Origin: Corticium candelabrum
Lineage: Eukaryota; Porifera; Homoscleromorpha; Homosclerophorida; Plakinidae
NCBI RefSeq assembly: GCF_963422355.1
Contig: NC_085099.1
Coordinates: 397,113 to 461,112 of the forward strand
DNA length: 64,000 nucleotides
Direction of reading: 5' to 3'
Each line of letters starts with the position of its first letter. The stretch's first letter is position 1. Shown one piece after another: positions 35,609 through 47,600 of the stretch. Position numbers and translations under genes: made by a program. A model generated the notes under the pieces. That model saw only the letters and a list, made by a program, of their open reading frames with translations. It searched no databases and had not been told where the DNA came from.

Positions 35609-35663
<55 letters not shown>

Positions 35664-36763
35664 TCAACAGCATGAACTAAATATTCAAACTTTCTTCTTC
35701 AGCTGGATACTCAGTTCTTGGTTGGAATCATCCAGGATTTGCGTGCAGCACGGTACATGCCCTTGCCTATCTCGATGTACATCACACCTCCACTCTTGTA
35801 TTGCTGTACCTCGTAGGGTTTACCGTTTCCTCAGGCTGAGAAACATGCTATTGATGTGGTAGTTCGTTATGCTGTGGATCGACTTGGATTTAAGTTGGAG
35901 GATATTGTTCTGTTTTCGTGGTCGATTGGAGGATTTGCGTCGACATATGCAGCGATGATATATCCAGATATCAGTGCTGTGGTATAAACAATAGAATGCT
36001 ACTGTATACTGTTGCTTACTGTACGTACATACTTGTTTGTTGCTGGATTGAAAGGTTGTTTGTAGTTTGCTTACTTTTTGTCTGTCTCTTTGTCTGTTTG
36101 TATGTTTGTATGTCTGTCTGTCTGTTTGTATGTTTGTATGTTTGTATGTCTGTCTGTTTGTTTGTCTGTTTGTTAATTGTCTGTCTGTCTGTCTGTCTGT
36201 TTGTTTATCTGTCTGTTGTGTGTCTGTTTGTTTGTTTGTCTGTCTGTCTGTCTGTTTGTTTGTTTGCTTGTTTGTCTGCTGTTTGTTTGTCTGTTTGTCT
36301 GTCTGTCTGTCTGTTTGTTAATTGTCTGTCTGTCTGTTTGTTTGTTTATCTGTCTGTTTGTGTGTCTGTTTGTTTGTTTGTCTGTCTGTTTGTCTGTCTG
36401 TTTGTTTGCTTGTTTGTCTGCTGTTTGTTTGTCTGTTTGTCTGTCTGTTTGTTTGCTTGTTTGTCTGCTGTTTGTTTGTCTGTTTGTCTGTTTGTCTGTC
36501 TGTTTGTATGTTTGTATGTTTGTATGTCTGTCTGTTTGTTTGCCTGTTTGTCTGTTTGTTTGTTTATCTGTTTGTCTGTTTGTTTGTTTGTTTGTCTGTT
36601 TGTTAATTGTTTGTCTGTCTGTCTGTCTGTTTGTTTATCTGTCTGTTTGTGTGTCTGTTTATCTGTCTGTTTGTGTGCCTGTTTGTCTGTCTGTTTGTTT
36701 GTATGTTTGTCTGTTTGTCTGTCTGTTTGTTTGCTTGTTTGTCTGTCTGTTTGTCTGTCTGTT

Positions 36764-36810
<47 letters not shown>

Positions 36811-37915
36811 TTGTTTTGTTTGTCTGTTTGTTAATTGTTTGTCTGTCTGTCTGTCTGTCTGTTTATCTGTCTGTTTGTGTGTCTGTTTGTTTATTTGTCT
36901 GTTTGTCTGTTTGTCTGTCTGTCTGTTTGTATGCTTGTCTGTCTGTTTGTTTGTATGTTTGTCTGTTTGTCTGTCTGTTTGTTTGCTTGTTTCTCTGCTG
37001 CTTGTTTGTCTGTTTGTCTGCTGCTTGTTTGTCTGTTTGTCTGCTGCTTGTTTGTCTGTTTGTCTGTCTGTTTGTCTGTTTGTCTGTCTGTTTGTCTGTC
37101 TGTTTGTCTGTGCATTTGTCTGTCTGTCTGTCTGTCTGTTTGTTTGTGTGTTTGGTTGGTTGCATGCCTGTTTGTTTGTCTGTTTGTGTGTTTGGTTGGT
37201 TGCATGCCTGTTTGTTTGTCTGTTTGTGTGTTTGGTTGGTTGCATGCCTGTTTGTTTGTCTGTTTGTTTTTCATTTAATTAATTGTAGTGTTTACATAGA
37301 TTTTGGATGCAACGTTTGATGACATCACACCCTTAGCTGTGTCTAGAATGCCAGCAAGCATTAGTGAGTTCTTAGACACATTGAACATTTAATAGCTCGT
37401 CACTAGTTACCAACCAATCTTTCTATCATCTGCATGTCAACAAGCCACCCTGTTTACCCACATCGACGTGCATCTTTTGCAGGTAATCTAGCCGAGTCAA
37501 CCGTTCTCAACTATCTTCATCTCAACAATGCGGATCAACTCTGCGAGTAAGTAATTACGATACTCAGTCATGAGATCGTAATCCCAATATATCAGATTTG
37601 ATAAAAATATTATATTATTGATATTATTTATCATTTATGTATTGATATTAAATAATTAACTAATTTTATATGTAAATGGATTTGTATTTGTGTGTGTTTG
37701 TGCGTGTGCATGTGCGTGTGTGTGTGTATGTGTGTGTGTTGACTTGTTCTCAAGGTGAGTGTTTTATGTGGCTGTTTAGATATCCTGGCCCAGTGCTGGT
37801 TATTAGAAGAATTCATGATGAGATGATCAGCATTGTGTATGTTTGCATATTGAGACGAACAGGCATTGTGAAATACATTGTAGTACACCATTTGACATCG
37901 ATCAATGAATACGTG

Positions 37916-37985
<70 letters not shown>

Positions 37986-39472
37986 TCATCACACTTTCAT
38001 TACTGGTTATCTCGCAGACCTCAAGATATTAAGACCAATCTAGGAAATCGTTTACTAACAAGACTGTTGTCTCATCGATATCCAAACGTATTCGATAACG
38101 ACACAAAAGACGTCGTGGAGGAATATCTAAATGCAAATGAAGAGCAAACACAAAGTGAGCCCATTCAATTACGATCAACGTATTTCTAAATATTCTATTA
38201 AATGTAGTGACAGTTTTTCTAATATATTTAACTAGACACATAATATTAATAAATTAATTAATTATATTGATTATTGGTAATTGCGTTTGTTGAGCTTTTT
38301 TGTGGGTGCTGGATTGTATTTGTTTTTTGATAGTTGAAATCTCGCAGAGAGTTGGTGGAGACATGGAGTGGTGTGTGGACGCTTTACAAGAGCATGTAGC
38401 AGACAGTGGAGCCGGGTTTCCTTGTGACATTGGTTTGTAGTGATTTGATTAATTAATGACAGTGATTTGTGGATTTAAGCGTTTTTCATTGATTTAAGGT
38501 CAGAGTTACGATCGAGGAAAGAAGGAACTATTGGCTTTGTATTTGGTGAGCAGGCAGGCGGACAGACACACAGATGGACAGACAGACAGACAGACAGACA
38601 GATCGATGGATGGACAGACAACATACAGACATACATACGTGTATAAACAGACACACAATTATACACTGACAGAGAGACACAATAGACAAATTGATATGCA
38701 GACAAATGGATGGGTGGACAGACAACATACATACATACATACATACATGCGCGTATAAACAGATACACAATTATGCACTGACAGAGACACAACAGACAAA
38801 TCAATGTGCAGGACAGACAGATGGACGGATGGACAAACAACATACATACATACATACATACATACGTGTATAAACAGACACATAATAATTTGATTATTAT
38901 GCACTGAAAGAGACACAACAGACAAATCAATTGCAGACAGACAGATACATGGTTGGACAGACAACATACATACATACACATGATAACATACATACGTGTA
39001 TAAACAGACACACAATAATTATTGTGCGCTGACAGAGACACAGCATACAAATCAATATGCAGACAGACAGGCATATGGATGGACAGATAACATGACAAGG
39101 ACACGACAGACAAATCAATATGCAAACAACATGGACAGACTAACTGACAGACTGACTGACACGGAAGCATGATGCACTGTCAGCACAAGAACCTGGGAAT
39201 ACTCATTATAAATACAAAGAGTGTGCATGTACAACGTACAGACTCAGAGCATATCAAACATTGAACACACAGAAACGACAGCGAGGCATGACATCCACCC
39301 ACAGATGAACCAGACAGAGACATAGTTGTAGCAACTAGCTAACAGGATTGACAACCAGTTTCGTGTCTGCTAGATTCGCCATCATCTTATTGACTTTGCT
39401 GCTTCTCACTGTGATCCATTCCCACACACGAGCTTTCGCCTGCCTTGGTCTCTAGGTGCAGCAAATGGATGA
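31721..39472 (+). CDS. ABHD16A: ABHD16A-like phosphatidylserine lipase
   Basis: Twenty exons: 31721-31786, 31845-31901, 31965-32031, 32090-32185, 32758-32840, 32909-32982, 33238-33330, 33393-33466, 33541-33581, 34013-34111, 34504-34567, 35703-35752, 35817-35981, 37300-37363, 37483-37546, 37780-37836, 38018-38154, 38334-38432, 38499-38545, 39374-39472. Phases close at 531 residues (human 558). ABHD16A hydrolyses phosphatidylserine to lyso-PS at ER membranes. The N-terminus MRPFTFIFGPRLHF matches the family. Two hydrophobic segments follow (VLWYSSPLILFYLW, GGISVIITGAFCI). SVLGWNHPGFACST and the nucleophile in FSWSIGGF (Ser324) are clear; Asp399 (RRIHDE) and His511 (FAASHCDP) complete the likely triad. 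Exon 3 joins exon 4 in phase only with a GC donor. Introns carry large repeats and a LINE fragment. Confidence 0.92.
32266..32399 (+). repeat. GACA tetranucleotide repeat
   Basis: GACA/AACA units in ABHD16A intron 4. Confidence 0.9.
32470..32730 (+). repeat. TATGTAATATA minisatellite
   Basis: About 20 tandem units of 11-14 bp built from TATGTAATATA, in ABHD16A intron 4 directly before exon 5. The tract is nearly pure A/T/G. Confidence 0.9.
33600..33870 (+). repeat. GACA/ATGGACA tetranucleotide array
   Basis: About 270 bp of GACA units in ABHD16A intron 9. Confidence 0.9.
34136..34440 (+). repeat. Compound (CATA)n, (GA)n, (GGGAGA)n, (GACA)n array
   Basis: In ABHD16A intron 10: CATACATA units, a pure GA run from about 34214, about nine GGGAGA units (34261-34315), GA again, then CATA and GACA units. 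The mirror-like arrangement CATA-GA-GGGAGA-GA-CATA is notable. Confidence 0.9.
34704..35540 (+). mobile_element. LINE-like element, fragment B, between GACA arrays
   Basis: Coding traces on the plus strand include CECGKDIDKDGYHLFTCKTGGG, a cysteine/histidine cluster, then RPDIVVFDAQQG, IELDISVAHPW and VFEHFGRWGSEAAQFLHRLS. It starts directly after a GACA array (34668-34700) and its tail GAAAATATATGTATT runs into GACA repeats from about 35539. In ABHD16A intron 11, same strand as the gene. Decayed; no full-length protein. Confidence 0.6.
35538..35662 (+). repeat. GACA tetranucleotide repeat after LINE fragment B
   Basis: About 125 bp of GACA with minor variants. Confidence 0.9.
36055..37272 (+). 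repeat. 1.2-kb TGTC/TGTT/TGTA tetranucleotide tract (ABHD16A intron 13)
   Basis: About 1.2 kb made almost only of TGTN units, with higher-order blocks such as TTAATTGT spacers (about 36174, 36318, 36603, 36832) and a triplicated 48-bp block (about 37139-37265). It gives long open frames on both strands, which I do not regard as genes. Confidence 0.95.
37917..37984 (+). repeat. (CA)n dinucleotide repeat
   Basis: In ABHD16A intron 16, close to the exon 17 acceptor. Confidence 0.95.
38560..39125 (+). repeat. Tandem repeat of about 100-125 bp, four units (ABHD16A last intron)
   Basis: Starting near 38631, units share ACATACGTGTATAAACAGAC, then CACTGACAGAGACACAA, CAAATCAAT and a GACAGACAACATACATAC end. 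Copies begin near 38631, 38728, 38841 and 38963 and differ by small indels. Confidence 0.8.
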
Positions 39473-39702
39473 TGATGCTGTGGACTATAGGATTGTCTGT
39501 AGTTGGCATGAACTTGCTGATTACTTTCCGCTTACGTTTGTCACTAGTGTTACTGATATAGAAACGAATTGCTGTTTATATCCTTCAGGTCACACTCGAC
39601 CTATTTTTATTGGCCAATCAGCGTGCGCGCCACGCCCACCTGTGCTTTTACTAAAAACGCGTTAGCACGAGCTCCAATGCATCAGTTGTTCGGCGGAATA
39701 CA

Positions 39703-40293
39703 ATGGCAGCAGCTCAAGTCGACGTATTCGTCAAGTTGACGTCCGGCAAGGTCGTGCCTCTCAAAGTTCTAGCGACGGACACGGTCGCGTCGCTTTGCTC
39801 TGCAATATCCGGGACCGATAGTTCTATCCCATTATCCCGTATATCTTTAAAGTACACCGACAAAGTCCTCGACAAATCGAAGACTGTGGGAGACTATGGA
39901 ATTAGCAAGGAGACCATACTCAAGGTGGAAGTCCTGCCTTTACGTACAATCAACGTCTTCATTAAAACAGAGGCGGGAAAAGTCATTCCATTGAGGGTGG
40001 AGAGCACGCAGACTGTTGGCCAGTTGAAAACGGCTATAGAGGAGAAGGAAGGCGTTTCATCTGCAAGGCAGAGACTGAGGCTTGGAGGCAGAGAGCTTAA
40101 GTCTCGGCTGGCGAGTTTAGAAGAGGCGGGAGCGAATGAGGAAGCTGTCATATTGCTTGAAGTTGAGGCTGCAGCGGAGGCTGTTGACCATCCGGTTGTT
40201 GCACAGACATGCTTGCCTACAATGGATGATGCACGACAGCAGGTTTGTAGTGTGGGCAGCTTTTATGTGTGCTTTGTAGTTGGTAATTTTGGA

Positions 40294-40331
<38 letters not shown>

Positions 40332-40370
40332 GTGTCTGTCTGTCTGTCTGTTTCTATGTGCGTCCATCTG

Positions 40371-40443
<73 letters not shown>

Positions 40444-42688
40444 ACCGGTCTGTTTATCTGTCTCATTGCTTGTCCATCTGTATTTGTTCTTTACGATATC
40501 TCTATTTGGCAGGATGTATTGGCCAGCTTTGTCTCGGGTGTGGCAAGCTTGTCTAAACCAGTTGAGGTCGTTTTCTCATTCGACACGACAGGAAGTATGT
40601 ACAGCTGTCTAAGCCAGGTACAACAACACACAAACTATTTGAAAATCAATCAATAAGTCGCTCATTTTAGGTACGAACAAAACTCAAAAATGCAGTCGAA
40701 CGTCTTATGCATGACATCCCGAACATCAAGATTGGAGTGATTGCTCATGGAGATTACTGTGATCAAAACTCTTCGTATGTCATTCGGCACCAAGATCTCA
40801 CAACCAATGTGAATGATCTAGTCTCTTTTGTTCAAAATGTCCCACAAACAGGAGGAGGCGATTCACCTGAGGCAAGTACCACCTCCACTTGTTTGTGTGT
40901 GTGTGTCTGTCTGTCTGTCTGTCTGTCTGTCCGACTGACTGATTGTTAAATTGAATTTATTTTTAACATTGAACTCTATGTACACCACAACTCAGCAAAA
41001 CTATTGCCTTAGCATAGCGACTACAATACTAATAAATCTACAGAAACCAACCCAAAATGGCAGTACAGGTAAACACATTATCTAACACTACATAGCTGAT
41101 CCTGTTATTTTTGTCTTCCTTGAAATGACACTGGCAATGCAGCGTTGCAACTAGACTGACATACATGTCTAATATGTTGTACATCCTGATACATTGTGAT
41201 GATCATCTTTACCATACGACATAATCAGGGAAGTTCCGTGCGACCTGCTTGTATGACTGTTCATCAATCTATCTTTAACCTTTTATATCTCATTGTTCAC
41301 TTCATTTATGCTAATTTCATTTTGTTTAGTGTTATGAATGGGTGTTGAGACGAGCACAGCAGTTGTCATGGCAAAGAGATTCTGCAAAGGCTCTGGTTGT
41401 TATTGGAGACGCTACACCTCACCCTCCTTCATACACAGATCAGAGTGTATTCTGGAGAGACGAACTGGAAAAGTTGGTTAGAATGGGAATCAAGGTGTAT
41501 GGTGTGCAGGTACGGATTCACGTTATGTTCACGTCGCTCAGTGTTCTTTGTTGTTTACCATTTTTGTGTTTGGTTATAGGCTCAAAACCATAGGGAGTCT
41601 GCTGCATTTTATGAAGAGTTGGCTGATTACAGTCGAGGTGCTTACATCACGTTCTCTCATTTCCAGTTGATCACCGATATGTTTCTGGCCGTCTGCTACA
41701 AAGAGTCAAGTGATGAGCAACTGCAGGCTTATCAGATTGAGTGTGAAACAGAAGGAAAGATGACTACAGAGCTTGGAGAGGTATTCAAAGCATTGAGTAA
41801 GAAACCGGACAGCGAAGAAGTTAAACAAGAGAAACATGTGAGAATACGACTTCATAATGATATGGTTGGTTGGTAGTTGAGCTGTTTTTTTTCTGCATCT
41901 AGGAGAAACGTTGTCGAAACATTGCCAGTGCATGGTGGGATCCACAACAAGATCGTGGCTCACCTCAATACAAATACAACAAAACGAAAGACACGTGGGA
42001 GCCGTACACACAGAAACAGAATGCACCTCGTCGGTCACTCTGTGTTTCCAGCTCTACAGTGTCCTCTTCAAAATGTCCAAGTGGAAAGTCTAAATCATCT
42101 GTATCTGTTGGTTCGTCGTTCTCTTCTACCGCTGATGAGCTCAAGGTCTTGGTGATTGGTAGTGGAGGTGTGGGCAAGTCAGCACTCACAATACAGTTTG
42201 TTCAAGGTGTTTTTGTGGAAGAATATGATCCGACAATCGAGGACTCTTATCGTAAGGCATATGTGTTGCCTGGTGGCAAACCAGTCTTGTTTGATATCTT
42301 GGATACGGCTGGATGTGACGAAGCACCCGCCATGAGTGTAGAATGGTGCAGATTTGGTGATGCATTCATGATTGTTTATGCAATCAATGATAGGGCATCA
42401 TTCAATGAAGTCCAGAGTCTGTACGAGAGGGTCATAGTCAAGTGTGGGGATGATGTTCCGTGTATATTGGTGGGCAATAAAACAGATCTGGAGAGCAACC
42501 GAGAAGTGAGTCGCAAAGAAGGAGAGACATTGGCTCTTCATCTAGGAATTGACTTCTATGAATTGTGTGCCAAATGCACAGCAGAGACTCAACCAGCATT
42601 TGAAGTACTTGCACAAAATGTGATCTCAAAGAGAAGCAAGGCAGGAAAGAAAGCAGGAAAGAAGAGGAGACGGTGTGCAGTGATGTAA
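39703..42688 (+). CDS. Ubl-Ubl-vWA-Ras GTPase fusion protein with CAAX box
   Basis: Six exons: 39703-40242, 40513-40617, 40671-40871, 41330-41509, 41580-41837, 41903-42688; 689 residues, all phases close. Two ubiquitin-like domains (about 5-78 and 81-152) lack a terminal Gly-Gly, so they are probably not processed. A vWA domain spans about 195-400 with MIDAS residues D204-T-T206-G-S208 and GGGDSPE near 279. A Ras-type G domain lies at about 508-665: P-loop GSGGVGKS (514-521), switch [16 protein letters not shown] (562-566), NKTD (620-623). A polybasic stretch KKAGKKRRR precedes CAVM, a farnesylation-type CAAX. The vWA-Ras junction lies inside the last exon, so the fusion does not rest on a predicted splice there. 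The Ras Gln61 position is Cys. The intron after 40871 has a GC donor. Function is unknown; membrane anchoring and GTP switching are inferred from motifs. Confidence 0.9.
40291..40442 (+). repeat. TGTC and (GT)n repeats
   Basis: In intron 1 of the Ubl-vWA-Ras gene. Confidence 0.95.
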
Positions 42689-43728
42689 CATGAACTGTAC
42701 GACACTGACAAGAACCTTAGCATTGTTTGTTAGTTTTGACGACTTCTATTTACTTGCTTGTTGTAACTATTGCTAGCAGAACTCTCTTTCAAATGCAGTG
42801 TCACAATCATATACACAGGCATTTAATACACTGATTGTCAACCACCTTCAAAAACTTGAACTTTGTCTTTTAATTAAGCTTTTGCAAACCAATGTAATCA
42901 TGAGTTCTAAATATAAAGGCAGCACAGATTTTTCTTCTGTCACGTGTAAAGGATTATGATGTTGTTAATTTCAATACTAATTTACATGCTCATAAAACAG
43001 AATGACAACGCGACTGTGTCCTATAGAGACTAACGAGACCTGAGACTTGAGCAAACTTGTAAAAGTGGTAAGTACTCTATTTTAATTAATATTTTATTAA
43101 TTTATTAGATAAGAATAAGTCTAATCATACTTAAATTGTCTTTAGGCCTGCCATTGACTGATGAGAATTTCCTGGATAAATATCTACGTATCTATGGTAT
43201 CTATCTAAGGGCATTGTACTAGAATTTGATATATCATATAAATATCTATGATAATTCATATATTGTTTGTTATACATCATGAATATACAACGTAATCCAT
43301 AACAATACAACAAGACGTGGATACAACTGGAAGTGTCTATCAGATGATGAACTCATGCAGGCGTGTCCAGGCGCGCCCACATTAATTACTTAAGTTAATT
43401 AAGTTAAGTTTTAGCTGACATTCTATATATGTAGTTTGCGGTATCTATCTAACGTCATTGTACTAGAAAATTTGATATCCAGTAAATCTATCTATCCTGT
43501 ATCTATCTACCTTTAGACGTGAATCATATCATGCATGTAGTTGATGTCAAAATTGAAGATAAATCCTGACAAAACATTTGGAAATGTTCACCGGGAGTGT
43601 GCACACATCATAAGACATCTGATTACATTGAACAATCATCGTTTCACATAGAATTGTCACATGGAATTGTAGCCTAATTAATGAAGAGACTAAAACATTT
43701 GGCTGTCAAATTTGTATCCGATTGAGTG
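42689..43728. other. Convergent 3' flanks of the Ubl-vWA-Ras gene and ASS1
   Basis: No gene seen. Two ATCTATCTA-type segments, near 43180-43210 and 43435-43510, share the string TATCTATCTAA and GTACTAGAA and look like a diverged duplicate. Confidence 0.4.
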
Positions 43729-44577
43729 TCATTTGGCAGCGGAAACAGCAGCAGCTTCTTTGGCCAAGCGGAGTCTATGGAATTCTTTGAGCCTACAATA
43801 AACAGAGTAAGTTCTTAGCATACACAGTGTCAAATGTCACAGCCTAAATTACGTTTTTTCAATTAACACACTGCTCTGTAATATTTACATACAAGTACAC
43901 ACGGATTAAAGTCAGTCAGTCAGTCTGTCAGTCTGTCTATCCGTCTGTCTGTCTATCCGTCTGTCTGTCTGCCTGCCTGTCTGTCTGTCTGTCTGTCTAT
44001 CTGTGTGTCTGTGTCTGTCAAAGCCAAGTTTGGTAGTGTCTTATAGTTAAAGAGTAAAACTGACTATTGTTTACAATGTACATGGATGACATACTTTGAG
44101 CTATATTTTCATAAAACAAATCTGTATGTCGGCGTGTGCTCACCCATGATCTGTTTGTCTGTCTAATACAAAATCCTACACGTTAAATGTAAAATTATAA
44201 TATTTAAAAGTCAATATAGTTGTTAGTACATCAACCATTGTCAACTTAGTATTGCTTACCTCAATGCATTGACTTTGATAAATCCACCAGAGTCTTGAGG
44301 ATCATACTCTCCTTTCACATCCATGCTAAAGAAATTTACAACTTAGAATAACATGGAATCCACACTGCACATTTTTTCTACCTGACAAGCTCTTGGTTGT
44401 ACAGAGACAGTACAGACTCTCTGGCTTTGACATAAACGTGACCTTTGAATATGGAGAGTGTTACAACTCCTTCGACGTTTTCCTGGCTTTTGTTTATACA
44501 AGATCTAAAAAGTTACATTTAGATTTGTGTGTGTGTGTGTGTGTGTGTGGTCTAGCATGTCATTTGTACACAAGCAT

Positions 44578-44636
<59 letters not shown>

Positions 44637-47600
44637 TGCATGTATGCACACATGTAAGCACACACAGTGGACATACACCACATGCATGGTTGCAAACACA
44701 TGGACACAGGTAGCTTTCTAACTATGCATCTGTACGTACTAACAATAAGTTATGTGCCACAATACATTACACAGCAGACCTGGTGAATTCACATTCCGGA
44801 CTAAACCAAAAACCTACAATCACACCACTTTTCAACTAAACCACTTTGACAATCATCACAATCTACTTACCTTGATAAATCTGCTCCGAAAATTTGATGG
44901 CCAGTCCTTGTTTAATTCTCCTCACTTCTTTATCCATCGTCAAGGTCTCAATATCAAGATGAGCCAATAGCAAGATGTAACCTCCTGGTGTTTCATACAC
45001 GCCTATGTGACATTCGTAGACTATTGTGCAACTTTTTTAGAATCACTTTCACTGACAATTAATTACCTCGAGATTTCATGCCAATGAAACGGTTTTCAAC
45101 AATGTCAATGCGACCAACACCATGACGGGCACTAATAAAATGTTACCGTACCTTAGCAACACTAGCTATACACTCTTATACATTCTCTGTTACATCATCT
45201 GTCTGTCTATCTGTCTGTTTGAATGTCTGTCAAAGAAATACATTTTCATAAATCGGAACTATTACAAGCTAAATCAGAACTATTACAAGCTAAATCAAAC
45301 TATGCAACTCTTAACTAAAAGTCTAATACACACTACACTACAGTTGACCCTGGCAGGGTCTTACAATGACTATTTATTAACTAAATGAACAAAAAACTGA
45401 AAGGTGTCCAGTTCCGAACTGCACTTTTGACCAACTAGGATGTTATAGGCTTTCCTTGACATTACTGAAGCATTACATCTTTGCAGCTCAACAGAAAGAC
45501 AACGTCTCCAAAATAATTTAAAGTCGGCAGGATCCTTTCGGCCACTTTCATCTCTTGAGAGATGTGAGAGATTGTCTAGATATCTTAGCGCTTTCTCACC
45601 CCATCAACCAAAGTGTTCGAACACTAGGGGCACAGCAGATGGTGAGGAACCTTGCGGTAGAATTTCTCCTAAGTACTTTTTGGCTTTGATTTCTTCTCTA
45701 CGAAGAGCAGCAGCTCCATCAAACAGAGAAGCCTTGGATAGAATGTCCATACTCCAAGGATGTGCCATTGAGACATCTAAATCAGTGCTTTTTCCAGATT
45801 GATAGTCCAATACAGTAATGTCTGGCCTGTTGTCTGAATTGCAGTAACGATGTTGTGCTTCATTTACATGATGTAAGTTTAAGCTTCCAAGGCAGGCACT
45901 CCATATTCTCACAATAGAGTTGTGTGTGTAAACAGAGCCACCACCAGTTTTACAAGTTAGGAAGCGGTAACCATCCGTATCTGATTCAAGAGACTTGCCA
46001 CAATCACATGAATTGGACCAAGAACTGAAAGGCATGGTATATCCTAACCTCATCAAGGATGCCAAGCGATAATCACAGGATTCAATTGCAAACTCAGATG
46101 AGGAGGGTATAGCATCAAGCCAAGCACCTGCTCCTTTGCATTGAATTGACCGTAACCGAGCTGAATCTTTAAGAGTAGGAGCGTTATTTGACAATGAAAT
46201 CGGCCAAAGACTGGCAATACTTATGTGACAGATCGTGTTGTAATTTCTGACTGCCAACCAAGTTATGAATATCTGATCATGGGGGAAGCACTTGGCAAAT
46301 ACCATGACCAACAGTACCTTGTGGACTAACTAGAATATTAGCCACTAAATTCTCCAATCCATGGAAACGCCACCACACAGATTGGAGGGAATGAACCCAG
46401 GAAGCTAAAAAAGCAAACGGTGAAATGGTAACCATTGAAGTCAATCCAAAGCCACCCAGTCGTATTGGCAGCGCCACTTGTTCCCAGCACATGGAATTGA
46501 CATCCAGATCTAAGAGACTGACAAATGTGTTTTGCGTTAGCAGGTCATGAGCTTCAGCAGCCAGGTAGACTAAACAAGGAGACACTGTTCTCAACAAACT
46601 AATCAAGCGGCTAACATGGCAATAACGCAGCAATAACATAGCACTCTGTAGGTCATTTAAAGAAACTAGTTTGTTACAAAGGTGACTACCTCCGTCAGCA
46701 GAATTGACACATGCCTCTGAAACAAACGAGTCCATTCCTATAGGTGACCCAAGTATAGTGTTTCCAAATGATGATGTAGGGATTGAATTTTGAGGGCATT
46801 CTGGAGCAGTGTGTGGTCTGTAGATTTCACACTTTCTATCAGCTATGTCTGTGTGTGTGTCTGTCTGTCTGTCTGTCTGACTTTCTGTCTTTGCTATGAC
46901 TTGTAATCTTGCCCAACATGCTTGCTCACCCCACTTCATTGAGGTATGAGTATAAATCCAGAGGTTTAGATTTCTCAGTTTTATCATCAAGATTGGTCAC
47001 CTTCACAGGTACACCTACACATTTCAACCGTCAACAAGATAAATGCAACCAACAGAGTATTCCACAGGACACGAGATGACTATACAAATTAGTACCTTCC
47101 TTGAATTCAATCTTTAGTTGTTCTGGCTACAGAAACAAAAAATGAGAAACAACAACAAACAGACTCTAATGTTTATTCCCAGTAAGTGTGAACTCGGAAG
47201 TGAGTAATGAAGTAGAGGTCGCACCAGGTGCTCATTAGGGCACTAAGAGCTGCCACAGTTGGACCATGTTACACCAATTATCCTAAGTGGTTCCAGTTGC
47301 TGATCTGTTGGTCTTACAAGATTATTTGATAACCATTGCTCCACCCGTTTGTTTTTGATATGCAAAAGTATAATTTTTCCGTTTCCTTTGTAGGAAGGGC
47401 TTAGATAATTTGATAAACAGAAATGCCAGACCTAGCGGTTTCTAACCATACAGAGATCATCGCCAAAGTCCAAAAAAACAGCGGAGATATCGATGATTTC
47501 AAAGTTCACACTTATGGGGAACAGACTGTAGGCTCTTCTAGCCTTTTCTGGTGCTTTCATAGGGTCTGTTGTCACTGTGAAGAGATCATCAGGTGGAGAA

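Noticed and set aside
35918-37282. Very long open frames (hundreds of codons of Ser-Val-Cys-Leu-Phe-type peptide) on both strands
   Set aside because: They arise from a stop-free TGTN tetranucleotide repeat inside ABHD16A intron 13. No domain, and both strands are open for the same reason.
42059-42688. Independent Ras gene starting within the last exon
   Set aside because: No ATG at the apparent start (the codon is GTG), and the frame continues unbroken upstream into the vWA exon.
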